Of a stretch of DNA of 64,000 bases, positions 43,833-55,400 are shown piece after piece (position 1 is the stretch's first letter; every line of letters starts with the position of its first letter). A program made the translations under genes and the position numbers. The stretch spans positions 21,747,168 through 21,811,167 of the forward strand of contig NC_092569.1 of the NCBI RefSeq assembly GCF_037975245.1, given 5' to 3'. Origin of the DNA: Apostichopus japonicus. Lineage: Eukaryota; Echinodermata; Holothuroidea; Aspidochirotida; Stichopodidae. Under the pieces are notes generated by a model, which did not search any database, had not been told where the DNA came from, and saw only the letters and a list, made by a program, of their open reading frames with translations.

Positions 43833-45060
43833 TAAGTGGGCATGACATTTCGATCCTAGCAGGATCTTCTTCAGAGGCTGAATGACTAGTAACAGTAACC
43901 AAGGGACAAATACAGGCACAGAATGCAGACAGGTTAATGAGCAGGGGAAACACAAAAGAGATATGTAAGATGATTAGTAGACAAGAGATGGAGAGAAGAA
44001 AGAAAGAAACCAACAGGGGAAGAGGAGAGGTAGGAGATAAACTGTAGAGGGACAAAGAGAGGATTAAAGGCAGAGGGTAGGAAATCAAATGCAGAAGGAC
44101 AAAGACAGAAAAGTGTGGAGAAAAAAAGGTAGAAGAGAGCTACGAGACGTGGGGTGATATATGGGGAAACAAGGGGCGATGGAAGGGGGGGGGGGGAAGC
44201 AGAAGAAGGTTAGTCATGTCCTTCCTGAATGTTGAGACCTTGAGGTTGAATAACTTGCAAAGGCGTTGCATCCACAGTCTCTCTCTGCTGATTCGTACTA
44301 GGTCAGGACGGCTACCTAAGGATTCAATCAGGGACATGTCATTAATGGTATGGTTGGGACGGTTAAAGTGTTCTCCAACCGGGGTCTTAGTCTTCACGGT
44401 GTTGACTGGGATATATGACCATAGAACCGCTTCTCGAGGGTGGTTTTGGCTTCACCAACATACTGGATGCCGCAAACTCTATAAGAGATCAGATAGATGA
44501 CATAAGAGGTTGTACAAGTGATGTTACCCTAATTAGTCTTGCATGTGAGTTGGGTGCTGTGGCTGGTGATGTAATTGGATTCAACAAAGTGGTGGCTGCA
44601 GACGATACATCTCGAAGTACGATCATATTTGAATGTTGTGAAGAGTTAGAAGTTAGAGGTGAAACAGCAGCATGCACAAGAAGACCTGTCCCATAGGTTG
44701 GGTGGGTGTCTGTAGGCGATGGTGGGGTTTGCTAACACTTTTGGTTTGATTTTCAGCTGCTCTGTTACTGTATCCCTTCTGGTGATCATCCCTATCTACT
44801 TTATATTTGGACTTGTTCTTGTATTTGTATTTTAGTGTTTCAGTTTTTCATTTTCTTTTTGCCATTTACTCATCCCGCTGTTTTCACCATGTCTCACCAT
44901 TTTCTTTTGTCTCAGAAGCTCAAAAAATTGATCATGCAGAAATCCCAGCGCTATTCTTTCCATCTTTACAACTACTTACTGTACTTGTACAGTACACATT
45001 CTCTTACACAGGCTGTTTAGTGGATAAGCAGTCTGCCAACAGTTTTGTTTTATTTTGATG
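43833..45060 (-). mobile_element. Penelope-like element fragment, copy 5
   Basis: Minus strand: the best-preserved GIY-YIG core of the set, with IQYVGEA uninterrupted at about 44455-44475 (no two-base insertion), then EKRFYGH, PVGEHFNRPNH and RERLWMQRL. The terminal repeat lies downstream in the same sense (43833-44110), ending in a minus-strand hammerhead-like core. The right side ends with CTCTTACACAGGCTG and GCAGTCTGCCAACAGTTTTG, matching the tails of copies 2 and 3. No reverse transcriptase. The LINE 3' end lies about 230 bp to the left. Confidence 0.75.
43840..43878 (-). ncRNA. Hammerhead-ribozyme-like motif in Penelope-like copy 5
   Basis: Read on the minus strand: GCCT, CTGAAGA (43868-43874), stem II GATCC/GGATC with loop TGCTA, GAAA, TGTC and ATGC. 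The core is complete, but stem I has one mismatch (GCCT against ATGC), and helix III would be ATGT with a wobble. Here the motif is in the same sense as the nuclease frame, unlike copies 2 and 3. Confidence 0.5.
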
Positions 45061-47632
45061 CTTATACTGTCAGTAGAGGTGATCAGTGCAATGAAGCATG
45101 ACATAAAAAGTACCCAACTAGGTGCATCATGAATACTGTATTTATGTTTAAACATTCACTTTGTCACAGCATCACCTTACAAAAGTGGTCAAATTAAATC
45201 ATGATTTAGCCATGAAAACTAAGCTCCAATTAAACTGTGCTGGAGTGGGATTTCCCTCAGTGCACGTGGTTTAAAGAAAGTGGAGTCAAAGACTTGATTT
45301 TGCAAGACCTGCTTTTGCAAGAGTAGATTCAGATCATCATTAGGGCCTATACTCAGTAACTTTTTCTATGTTAGGTAATTCATCTACAAGGTAGAATATT
45401 TTTTGTATAAAAAAAAAAACACCCCAAAAGAAAACATTGAAATATAGGCCTAGGCTACCCCACTAGTACAGTAGTACAGTACTGTAGTATAACATAGGCT
45501 GTTATATCTGGACTTTCCCTTCCATGATCCATCATCCATAATAAGGAATCATAGAAATAAAACTTAGAATAGATATCAGACCGTAATTCGTTTTAGAGCA
45601 TGTTGGTAATTTTTTATTTTATCAAACCTGCAAAGGTGTAGAACTTACCAGTACTACTACGAGGCTACTCCTGTTCTCGGTTCAGCCTAGGCAATGCTGT
45701 ACCCAAATTTTCAGTTCGTTAGGCAGTAGAATTAAGGTGACCAAAGTACTAGTCTACATGGAATCACAGTTATTTTAACTGTGGTGGAATACAGGTATTT
45801 CCTCTTCCTGAAAGTGAAAGTTAATCACCTGAATGCCGTGCCGCGCCCGCAGTGACATCACAATGTCTGTGAGTGAAATTCATGTAGTAAAGTATTCAAT
45901 GCAGGACTGCGATATGAACATTAGGCGCCGCCCAAAATCGATGGGAAAATACGCCACTTTTTGGAATACGAATTTGTAGGAAGGTGGCGTTATCAACATT
46001 CATCAAACTTTCCCTGTAACAACTTTTCTGACCTTCGACCCGTCAATTTGCCTGTATCTACGCAAGTTGCACAGTGGACTCTATCGTTTTATCTGTAATA
46101 TTATCACTCACTAAAGCAGTGGTCCCTATTGTTTTGATGTGGAGGCTCAACACTAGCTCCTTCAGCCTCAAGCTATCGTTAGCGTTGCTTCCGGATACAC
46201 GCCATCCAACCACTGTAAGAATAAATCGTATCTTGAAGTTCTCAACCATTAGTTTATTTATTCCTTTTTTTCAACATGTTAGTGTGCAAATCATGTAGGC
46301 ATGCGTTGGTTATTACATCGCATGCCAATAACATACAATCATTTGCCGTATTAGAACCCTTCCAAATTAGTTTTAATTATAGGGAAAGTCGTTACAATAA
46401 TAATGATCAGAATAATATCAGTTTAACCATTGTAAAACACATAGAAAATTATTTTTCTTTCAGTATATTGACATATTTCATTTGCTTCCATGCATGTATC
46501 GATCGCGTGTGCAGGGGGCCGCTTGGACTTAATAATGATTTCACCTCATTTTGTCTATTTCCGTGTTTCCCGATTTGCACATTAGATATTGCAGTGCTAG
46601 TATATGCATTGTTTACTTGAGGGTGGGGGTGGGGTGGCGTTGATGGAGTGATGTGTATACGCAAATAAGATAATACAATAAGAGTTATAAAGGGTACTAA
46701 ATATCAGGCTGCATCAGTCCAACAGTCCAATCGAATTTCTGCAAAGTGCCCTTCGACGTTGGTGCCCCCCCCCCAGATTAAAAGTGCTTCCGTCGCCCTT
46801 GGCAGAGCCGTATATGTACGGCTCTGATAATCAGTACAAAACGCTGCCCCACATTTTTTTTTTTTACAAGGTGATGTGCGCTGTTGGCTCAAGAGGTGAC
46901 ATGTTTTCATGGCTGCATTTCAAATTTTGATTAGTGCATATACTAGGACTACTTAACCTCTGCGTAATTCTTTACCAAAGGTACTACTCGCAGCCCTGAG
47001 TGTATTAATATATACTTCCTTTTCCCCGCGGATTTCATTGACCAGACTTGAGTATGCCGATACTTTTTTTTTCCAAATAATAATATACCACAATATACCC
47101 CAATATATATCATAAAATCAGCAAAATAAACTAAAATACGCGATATTGGTCCAAAAACAAAACACAGCATTGGACAAGAAAATTTTAATTAGGCCACCTT
47201 TCGGCCAAAAAATTAGCCTATTTTCTTTTAAAAAATCGGACATGACCCTTTTTACAAGAACACTGTTTGTGCTTTTAGTCGAAATAGATACATTTGGTAG
47301 CCCTGATTCAATTTATCTACGTAGTAATAAATTCATGTTGGATATAAATGAATCTTTCATATCATTTACATGTATAGGAGTTCACAAGTTTCGCGAAATG
47401 GAAGATATATACCGTATGTGACAAGAATCAATCTTTAACCAAGTCTTTATGTGTGGCCCGGAATCACGATATCAAAAACGAGATAAATTTCTAACTATCA
47501 TAATGTGACGTCCTTACGGTGGAACCAAAAAGACATTTACCATGATTTTTTTACCATTATTTTTACCAAGGGCCCATGTTCAGATTTAACGAGAATTGGA
47601 AGCAAATGTGCCCTAAAGACAAGGATTTCATT
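45061..47632. other. No certain gene; one possible orphan exon at about 46284-46450
   Basis: Mostly AT-rich unique DNA. At about 45835-45880 a GC-richer patch with TGACATCA could be promoter-like. A strong acceptor-like TTCCTTTTTTTCAACATGTTAG precedes an open plus-strand stretch with a C-x2-C pair, but no matching neighbouring exon was found. Not called as a gene. Confidence 0.4.
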
Positions 47633-47640
47633 ATATAAAG

Positions 47641-48124
47641 TAGTGGCGGAGCGTCCATATAGTCAGGGGTGGGTGCCCCCCCCCCCCCCACGACGGACCC
47701 AAATGGACTGCTGGCGCTCTTTCCAGCTTTTTACCACTTTTTACTTATTCGCGATTATGACTTTGTTATTGCGCTCTCATCTAGCTATTGACATTTGTCA
47801 CATTTTGTTGGTGAAATTTTCTGACAAAATGCTATAATTGCGGTCTTTACCACAGGGATTGTGTTAAGTGCATGTACTTTTAATACGCATATAAACTTCC
47901 GAGTTGTCACAAATGGCAATGACACCTATTTATACTTCGTTTATCTGCAAATAAGCAAGGCCCGGAAAGGGTCATTTTCTGGTGATCTAGGGACTACCTT
48001 TACTCAAAATAATTATGTACGCTCCGCGCTAACCTGTGGTGGCGCTCCGCTGACACAGTTTCGAAAGCGCCCCTAGGCCTACAGACCATTCTCGCCCCTG
48101 ACCAATACCCTAGCCCCGCCATAG
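47641..48124. mobile_element. hAT-like MITE, 8-bp target duplication
   Basis: The ends TAGTGGCGGAGC and (inverted) CTATGGCGGGGC are flanked by ATATAAAG on both sides (47633-47640 and 48125-48132). An 8-bp duplication with short TAG/CAG-type ends is the hAT signature. It is 484 bp long, with no transposase. Confidence 0.88.
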
Positions 48125-48614
48125 ATATAAAGCCATATAAAATGAGCTGTAACTTATCTCATTTGCCAATTCTATTTCAAAGTCGCAACTTGACGATTTC
48201 TTAAAGGAGACACAAACCCAACCATCTTTATTGATTTATGCGATAGAGATAATTGTCATGAAGTACCTTACAAGTGTTTCCAAAAACACAGGGCGGTATA
48301 GGTAAATGTTACTTGTTAAGCTATAAAATCAACGAATTGTCTAATGCTGTTTACATTTCTGACAGCTTCTTAATGCTTCTTAGTGATTGCAACATGACTA
48401 CAAAAATGATCGCAACATCTGCACAAAAGCTTACATATTGAGCAGGGTGAAAGGAAATGCTTGAAGCCTTGAATGCACCGCCTATGTACTCTGACAGGGA
48501 TCCAACTTCAAAAAGCATATTATATCTCATTGCTCACGCCACAGTGGCTTACAGATTTCTGTGTCTTGAATGTCTTGTAAAATGTTCAAATAGTTGTAAA
48601 AATGTCATTTTGAT

Positions 48615-48984
48615 CAAGGGCGTAGGAACCGGGGGGCTGGGGCGCCAGCCCCCCCCCCAGTGAAAAATATGGAGGGGCGGAAGTATCATTCCGCCCTCCC
48701 GCCGCTTCGCAAGTCAGAAAACCCCTTTTTCATTCCAAATGAGAAAAAAAATCATATTTGGAGCACCAAATTGCATCTAAGGCCAGGTGAAAATGCAAAA
48801 TTATATACAAAATGGAGTGGGTGGGTTGAAGTGTGCTATATTGCACCAAATTGCATCTCAGGCCACCTGGAAATGCAAAATAATTCCAAAGAGGAGGGGG
48901 CCCCCTCCCCTTAGACCCCTCCCCCAGGCCGGCCATCAGTCTTCAGCCCCCCCCCCCACTCAAAAGTACCTTCCTACGCCACTG
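48615..48984 (+). mobile_element. hAT-like MITE, complete, 8-bp target duplication
   Basis: The ends CAAGGGCGTAGGAA and (inverted) CAGTGGCGTAGGAA are flanked by ATTTTGAT at 48607-48614 and 48985-48992. The interior has a G/C-run hairpin near the left end and two GCACCAAATTGCATCT copies. It is the reference for the truncated copies at 27150 and 17797. Confidence 0.9.
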
Positions 48985-48989
48985 ATTTT

Positions 48990-49330
48990 GATATCATTGG
49001 CTTTCGGTTGTTTGATTTAACTTAGTTCACTCTCAATACCGCGGGTAGGTGGGAGCAAAATGTTGAAAGGCGCTGCAATAAATTTGTATAAGCCTGTGGT
49101 CGGTCTGCATGATTGTTATATTTCGTTTTGGCGTTCCATGCATTCGTCTTGTTTGGTCTACACAATAAATTAATGACAAGTACAATGAGTTGAACTCAAA
49201 ATAAGAGAAAACACCGCGCGCCGTAGAATTAACATTACACGACTTTGTTACACGTGTGGCATCTGCTGGAGAATTTCGTCTTTCAAGCGAAATTTGCTAA
49301 GTTTTAATTGATGAGAAATCCAGAAGGGCT
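48990..49330 (+). promoter_or_regulatory. Presumed PPM1G upstream region and 5' UTR
   Basis: It lies between the hAT-like MITE and the PPM1G start codon. No TATA box at a useful distance. It contains TTTTGGCGTTCCATG at about 49127-49141, a phrase that also occurs at 10451 and 26745. Promoter role is inferred from position only. Confidence 0.35.
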
Positions 49331-49441
49331 ATGGGTGCTTACCTCTCACATCCAAATCTTGAAAAGGTCTCGGAGAACGGGGAAAATGATCGTTTAAAAT
49401 ACGGTGCATCGGCAATGCAAGGTTGGCGATTAGCGCAAGAG
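49331..49441 (+). CDS. PPM1G: PPM1G exon 1 (start codon)
   Basis: 37 codons, MGAYLS to MQGWRLAQE, donor GAG|GTACAG, phase 0. The next exon continues DDHNC, rebuilding the R-x3-ED-x-HN block of PP2C. The MGAYLS start is the conserved N-terminus (with a potential N-myristoylation glycine) of the family. Confidence 0.93.
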
Positions 49442-52400
49442 GTACAGAATCGTTTGGGTCACGGTTGTGATAGGGTAGATGGTTATTAGGCCTATGTGCA
49501 TCTGCACAAGACTAACTGTAGGAAATGGCATCGGCATCTAGGCCTAGGGGCCTAGGCGTAAATTAGTTCAGTAATTTTGATATGAGCTTTCTGTTTTGGA
49601 GGCTCAGTAGGATGATGTCACTTTTCTGAAAACTGTTACATTGTAGGCATAGAATTTCCCATCTTTATCCATTAAATTCAAAGGTCTAACAAGTAACAGT
49701 AACAGAAGTACTAACAGTATAGTAACACTAACAAGTAAAAACAGTAGGCCTAGTACAGTGGAAGGCCCTAACACTTAGTAACACTTAAAGGAGTAACAAA
49801 TGGAATCAAGAAAACAACTGGCAGTAAATTTCCTGACTTAAAACACACATTGTGTCAGTTACTGTACCTAGATTTGGTAACAGCACAATAATATTTGCTA
49901 TATAATAATCACTTCTAGGCTACAGCCTACAGGGTTACTGTTTGCCTCGGCCTACTGTAGGTATACAGTAGGTCGGAAGTCATGTGGATTGTGTGTTTGA
50001 CGATTGAAACTTAACCTAGGCTTAGGCTAGATCTGTAATGTATTCACATTTTGTTCATTACTGTAAACAATTTTATCAACATAACTTCAATTTCTTGCCA
50101 TAAAATTGACAATTTTTTTCTCAAAAGTTGTAGCACTACTAGCCCATCAAGATTTTTGTCCTGAGATTTTTGTACCCTGATAACATTTTGAGGGAGCCCA
50201 TTAGAGTATAAACCTTGTTCAATCTTTCGTACCCATATAGCAACTAAATATACTATCAAGATTTGCTTCCAGGCGGCCTTACTGAAGTGGGTAAATAGCA
50301 TATCGTAAAGTCAATCGTAAAGTGCGTACATCGTTTGTAGCCAACATAGCGTGCCTGCACACATCATAATGTTAATGGGGCAATGAAACCTAGACTTTTC
50401 TGCTTAGAGACTACCATTTTGCAGTATGCTCTTCACGACAGAAGCAAAACGAATGCTTGAAAAATGAAAACCTTCCTTTCTACCATAAAAATCTATTTAA
50501 TTGTCACCCATGGCATATACCATTTCGTTTGAATTCAGACAGTGGTATCCAGTCAAAACTTCCCTTTACCAAAACGTCCCCGCTTTTTTAAGACCAAAAC
50601 GTCCCCGCTTTTTACCAGAACGTCCCCGCAGTCAAAACTTCCCCGTGAGTCAAAACGTCCCCGCTTTTATAGTCAGTTGGAATGCAAGTGTGGATGTTTT
50701 TAGTTCAAATCAAAGAGTAAGGATAAGTATAGTTTAGGTTGAAAACACAGTTTTTAGGAATGGGAATTGACTGTTATGAGGGCGGAAACATTTTTGAGTA
50801 TAATTTTTAAGTAAAACATTTAACGTTACCACTCTAAAGGTAATCGAACGATATATTCTATACTTCAAAAGGTCAAATATCAACAGGGGCACGTACCCGT
50901 GACAAAATTTTACTTCGTAAAAATAAACGATAAGTGATATCACTCAATTTAAAATATATATATTGTATAGTATATGCATCCAAATTGTTTTTAATTCCTC
51001 TGGCATAATATGTTTTGTTTTCCTTAATTCGTAAATTCACTGGAAAACATAGCGTATACCTTTTTCATACCAAATATAATTAAACGATATAGTCCTTCAT
51101 GATTTATTTAGCGACTGTAATCCAATTTGTATGCCGATTACTTAAGCCAAATTATAACTTAAAATTAATATATATTCACAACTGTGAATAAATGTGATAG
51201 TCGGGGACGTTTTGACCAACAGGGATGTTTTGACCAATGTCGAAGTTTTGACCAAAAGCGGGGACGTTTTGGTACAGGGACGTTTTGGTAAAGGGACGTT
51301 TTGACTGGTAAGCCAGACAGTTCCCCTTGTTTTGTGGCGTAAGCAAGCCACTTATCGCATTTCAACACATACATTTCCTACGCAGGTTTCATGGGTACTA
51401 TGTAATATGCAGTGTTGTTAAACAGTTTGTTACAAGCTTTTTCAAATCAGTCTATCATGATTTCAAGAAAACCTGACAGGTGTTTACTTTTAAATCTATT
51501 TTGAGCAATGGAGAGTAGTTGCTTTGTTTCCCCCTACTCCATTAAAAGCACTAACCCAATAGTTCCGTAACTGTTGAACAAGTAACACAGATTCCATCTA
51601 CTGTACAGATTCATTGTAAATATATACTGTACAGTTTATCTGAACAGAAGATCTATAGTACAGTCGAGTATACATACATGTCTATACCATGTAGCACACT
51701 AACTGTAAACATTTAAATACAATGTACAGCAACATCAGTATAGGCTTACTGTACAGAGTTATGAAACATAATACATAAAACATACAATTTGAATGTCTAG
51801 GCTGGTCTAACACAATCCCAATGGAAATACTCATTAACTACAGTACTTCTATTTAACCCTACGACATATGGTTGCATTAACTTTAATATATACGTTGGGT
51901 TGGTTGGCAACTATCTTGGCACAGAGTGCTCTATGTCAGGCGGATAGAGTGAAGTAGTTGAATAAGTAGAGAATTAGTTGAAACTAGTAGAACAAAAGTA
52001 GTTGTTACACAGAGTTTCACATGTGGAGCCATCATCAGACAACTGATCAGTTGTCTGATGATCGCTCAATGCTTGAAACTCCAGAGTAACAACCACTACT
52101 GTAGTGTTCCACTAGACAACAAAGTTGTCTGATGATTGCTCAATGCATGAAACTATGAGTAATAGCTACTAGTGTTCCACTAGTCTCAACTACAGTTGTC
52201 TCGACCTATATTCCGCTCTGTCCACCGGCCGGACATACAGTAGAGCACTCTGGGCTAAGATAGACGCAAACCAAAAATCTCTATATTAATGCCATTTTGT
52301 AACATTTCATTACTTTGAAACTCAACAACTTTCTCATTGATATCAAACTGCTCAGTACTGTAAGACAGAATAATGTATCCATTATTGTATGGCAAAATGA

Positions 52401-55400
52401 TATGAAAATACTATGCACAATTATCAGTCTGCTAGATACAAGTGCAAAGATAGCAGTTTTGGTACATGTGTAATTTTTTTATAATTTTTTATAATTTTAG
52501 GTTAACAGTCTTGTTCAGGGCCAAGGTCCTCTCACACGACTTTACAACTTAACCCTGGTCATTGGTAACTTGTCACACCTACACACCAAATTGTTCACAA
52601 TTCAATCAATCTGTCCTGGGGCACCACAGTGCACCACAACCACATGTCCCCCGGGGGACTTCCCATAGGGTGCAGCCACAAACCGGCACAAACAACTATA
52701 TTTACAAGTTACCTCCCAAGTCCCCATTTACTGTATACACCTGGGTGAAGAGAGGCAGTGGAGATAAAGCGCCTTGCCCAAGGACACAACGTAATGATCT
52801 GGCCAGGGCTCGAACCTGCAATCCTTAGATCACAAGTCCACTGCCTTAACAACTTGACCACAATGCCCTCATGTACATATAAACTATAGTAAAGAGAGTA
52901 AATGTACCATAGAAATTGCCACAGAAAATTTGAAAATAATGTTATTCCCTGTTTAAAGATAACTCCTGTCTAGTGTGTACAGTACATCATGTATAGTATA
53001 CATATATTTATTTTGTTACTCGTTGCATTTTGATCTTTTTATGCTTAGGATGATCACAACTGCTTGTCACTGTTCGCTGAGGACACAGAGTTATTTGGGG
53101 TCTATGATGGTCACGGCGGCCCGGAAGTTGCCATCTACTGTGCAAAGCATCTACCGAAGCTGATAAAGAGCTCAGAAACTTTTAAAGATGGCGACATAGA
53201 GAAAGCACTGGAGGAATCTTTCATGAAGTTTGATGCTACCCTCAAGGAGGAGAAAGTGATCCTGCAATTAAAGGAGATTGCCGGCCTAAACAACTGCTCT
53301 GATGCAGGTACTGTATGATGAATGCATTGTGAGAAATATTGTGATTTTAAATTTACTTCACAGCGGATTTAACTGACTACAGTACAGTATTCCAGGATCA
53401 TTCAGTTTTAAGCAACTAGATGATATTCTTGGGCTTTCATAGCGCTGACAGTATCACAGTGTGTAAATTTAGCGGTCGTCCGGTCGTCCGAGACGACCAA
53501 ATTACCTGCCGGACAACCAAAACTTGTCAAATCGTGAAGTACTGGTTGCCCGGCGGACAACCAAAAACTTTCAAAAAGGCTGGTTAATGTTCCGTGAAAC
53601 AAACGGAAAAAAGACACGAAACAAGCGTGAAACCAAAAACTTAAAATGGCATTTCAAATAAGAAGAAACTCATTCCAAACTCCGCCTTCATCTAATAAAT
53701 ATTATACGTAGGAAGGCCAAGCCCTAACATTGACATGAACGACTCAAACCAAGCTTCATGGTATTTTCTGTTCCGTCCGTTTGTCAACAAAGGCCAATCA
53801 GAGTTCAGGTTTACCCCCACAGGCAAAGACCCCGCCCATCCACCACATTTTTTTGAGAAACATACACCAAGTACACACTCACAACTAGGTCAACGGAAAA
53901 CAACAAAACACATTTTGAACGAACATCTTTCATTATTTCTTTTCAAAAAACCACAACTTCTTCTGACAAGAACCAAAATTCTCCTACTCCTACAGATCAT
54001 TATATTTGTTTGAAAATAAATATATCATAACAATCAACTGCAAGGTACAGGGTTACCAAAACTTCATTACAGATATTTTCATGCTAAAAATAGACAATGA
54101 TGCTTTACCAAGATTCCCGTGATTGATTGGCTAATAGTCCGAACCGATTGTTTGCAAACATTCTTGCATTTTCAGTGCTCAATGAACAAGAAGTAAGTTG
54201 TTTAACAACAATTACTTGCAACGTTTACTTTCCCTTGTGTAGAGATATCAAAGTTTGTGGCAAAGGCTATCATATGTGAGCACTCAAATAACATAACGTT
54301 AGGCCTTGTCTCATATTTGTTACGTACATTTTGACAACAATCACTTGCTGGTACGAAGATGCACTTGAACTGTTTCTGAAACTATCACGTAATATTTTAA
54401 TCATTGTTTTGATCAGAAAATGTTATGAGTTTTGTGGGAAGCTTACATATCTGATCCGGAAAGGATATTTTATCTCACAGTATGTTTCTTTTCTCTGCAA
54501 TAAGAGTTGCTAATGTGAAATGTGCATTCATACCACAGTAGTTTCTGTTGCAAACTTTTTCGCGGCTCAATTGACCACGTGCTTCAGAAAAGTTTATTTT
54601 GGAACAACATTCGTGTATAAACTTACTTCTGTATTTTAAAACATTGAAGTTTCGCACAGATGATTGTTTGCAAAGAACCCAGGATAAATGTTGCATCAGA
54701 TTTTAAAGATTTGCGCAAGTGTAGTTGAAAATGAAGTTCGAACAGGCCTATGTAAATGCAGTAGTACAGTATGGAATTTAGCGAGAGATATGCACACTGT
54801 AGGTACAGTGATTTTGAAGAGTTTGGCTGTTGGAAGCGCTGCAAGGTCAAAGCATGGAGCTACTACTGAGTTGGCGAGTAGGGAAGTACAAGGGCGGATG
54901 GAGGAGGGGGCTGGGGGTATTTTTTTTAAACGGCAGGGTGGGCGAAAGGAGGAGTCGGCCGGGCCGCCCCTGTCAAACACCGAAGCTAAGACACTGAGCC
55001 ATCTGCCCTATAATATTGTGTATAACATTCACAAAGTATAGGCAATGATACTACACTAGTATTAGTACAGTAGGTCACACAATCAACGCAATTGGTGTTC
55101 GATTGGGGTGCAAGCTTTTTTTACAGGACGCAAACTTTTTCGGGGGCTCGCGTCCCTGGGACGCAAACTTTTTTTGGCTAATAACATTACTGAAACTGAA
55201 AAACTAGACCAGTACTATGACGCACCTACAGCTTACCACGTGGTTATTGTATCGTTACGCCCTGCAGCAAAACATCGCATACCTAACTAATGTACACAAT
55301 CTTTGCTACAGTCAGCATTATTAGAAAATAAAATCCAGCAATGCCGCTGAAAGAAACACAGAATTTGATCTAGAATCCATGAAATCGCTCAACATTCATG

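Noticed and set aside
53735-55041. Open frames of 92 and 117 codons in PPM1G intron 2
   Set aside because: No recognisable domains, located inside an inverted-ended repeat element.
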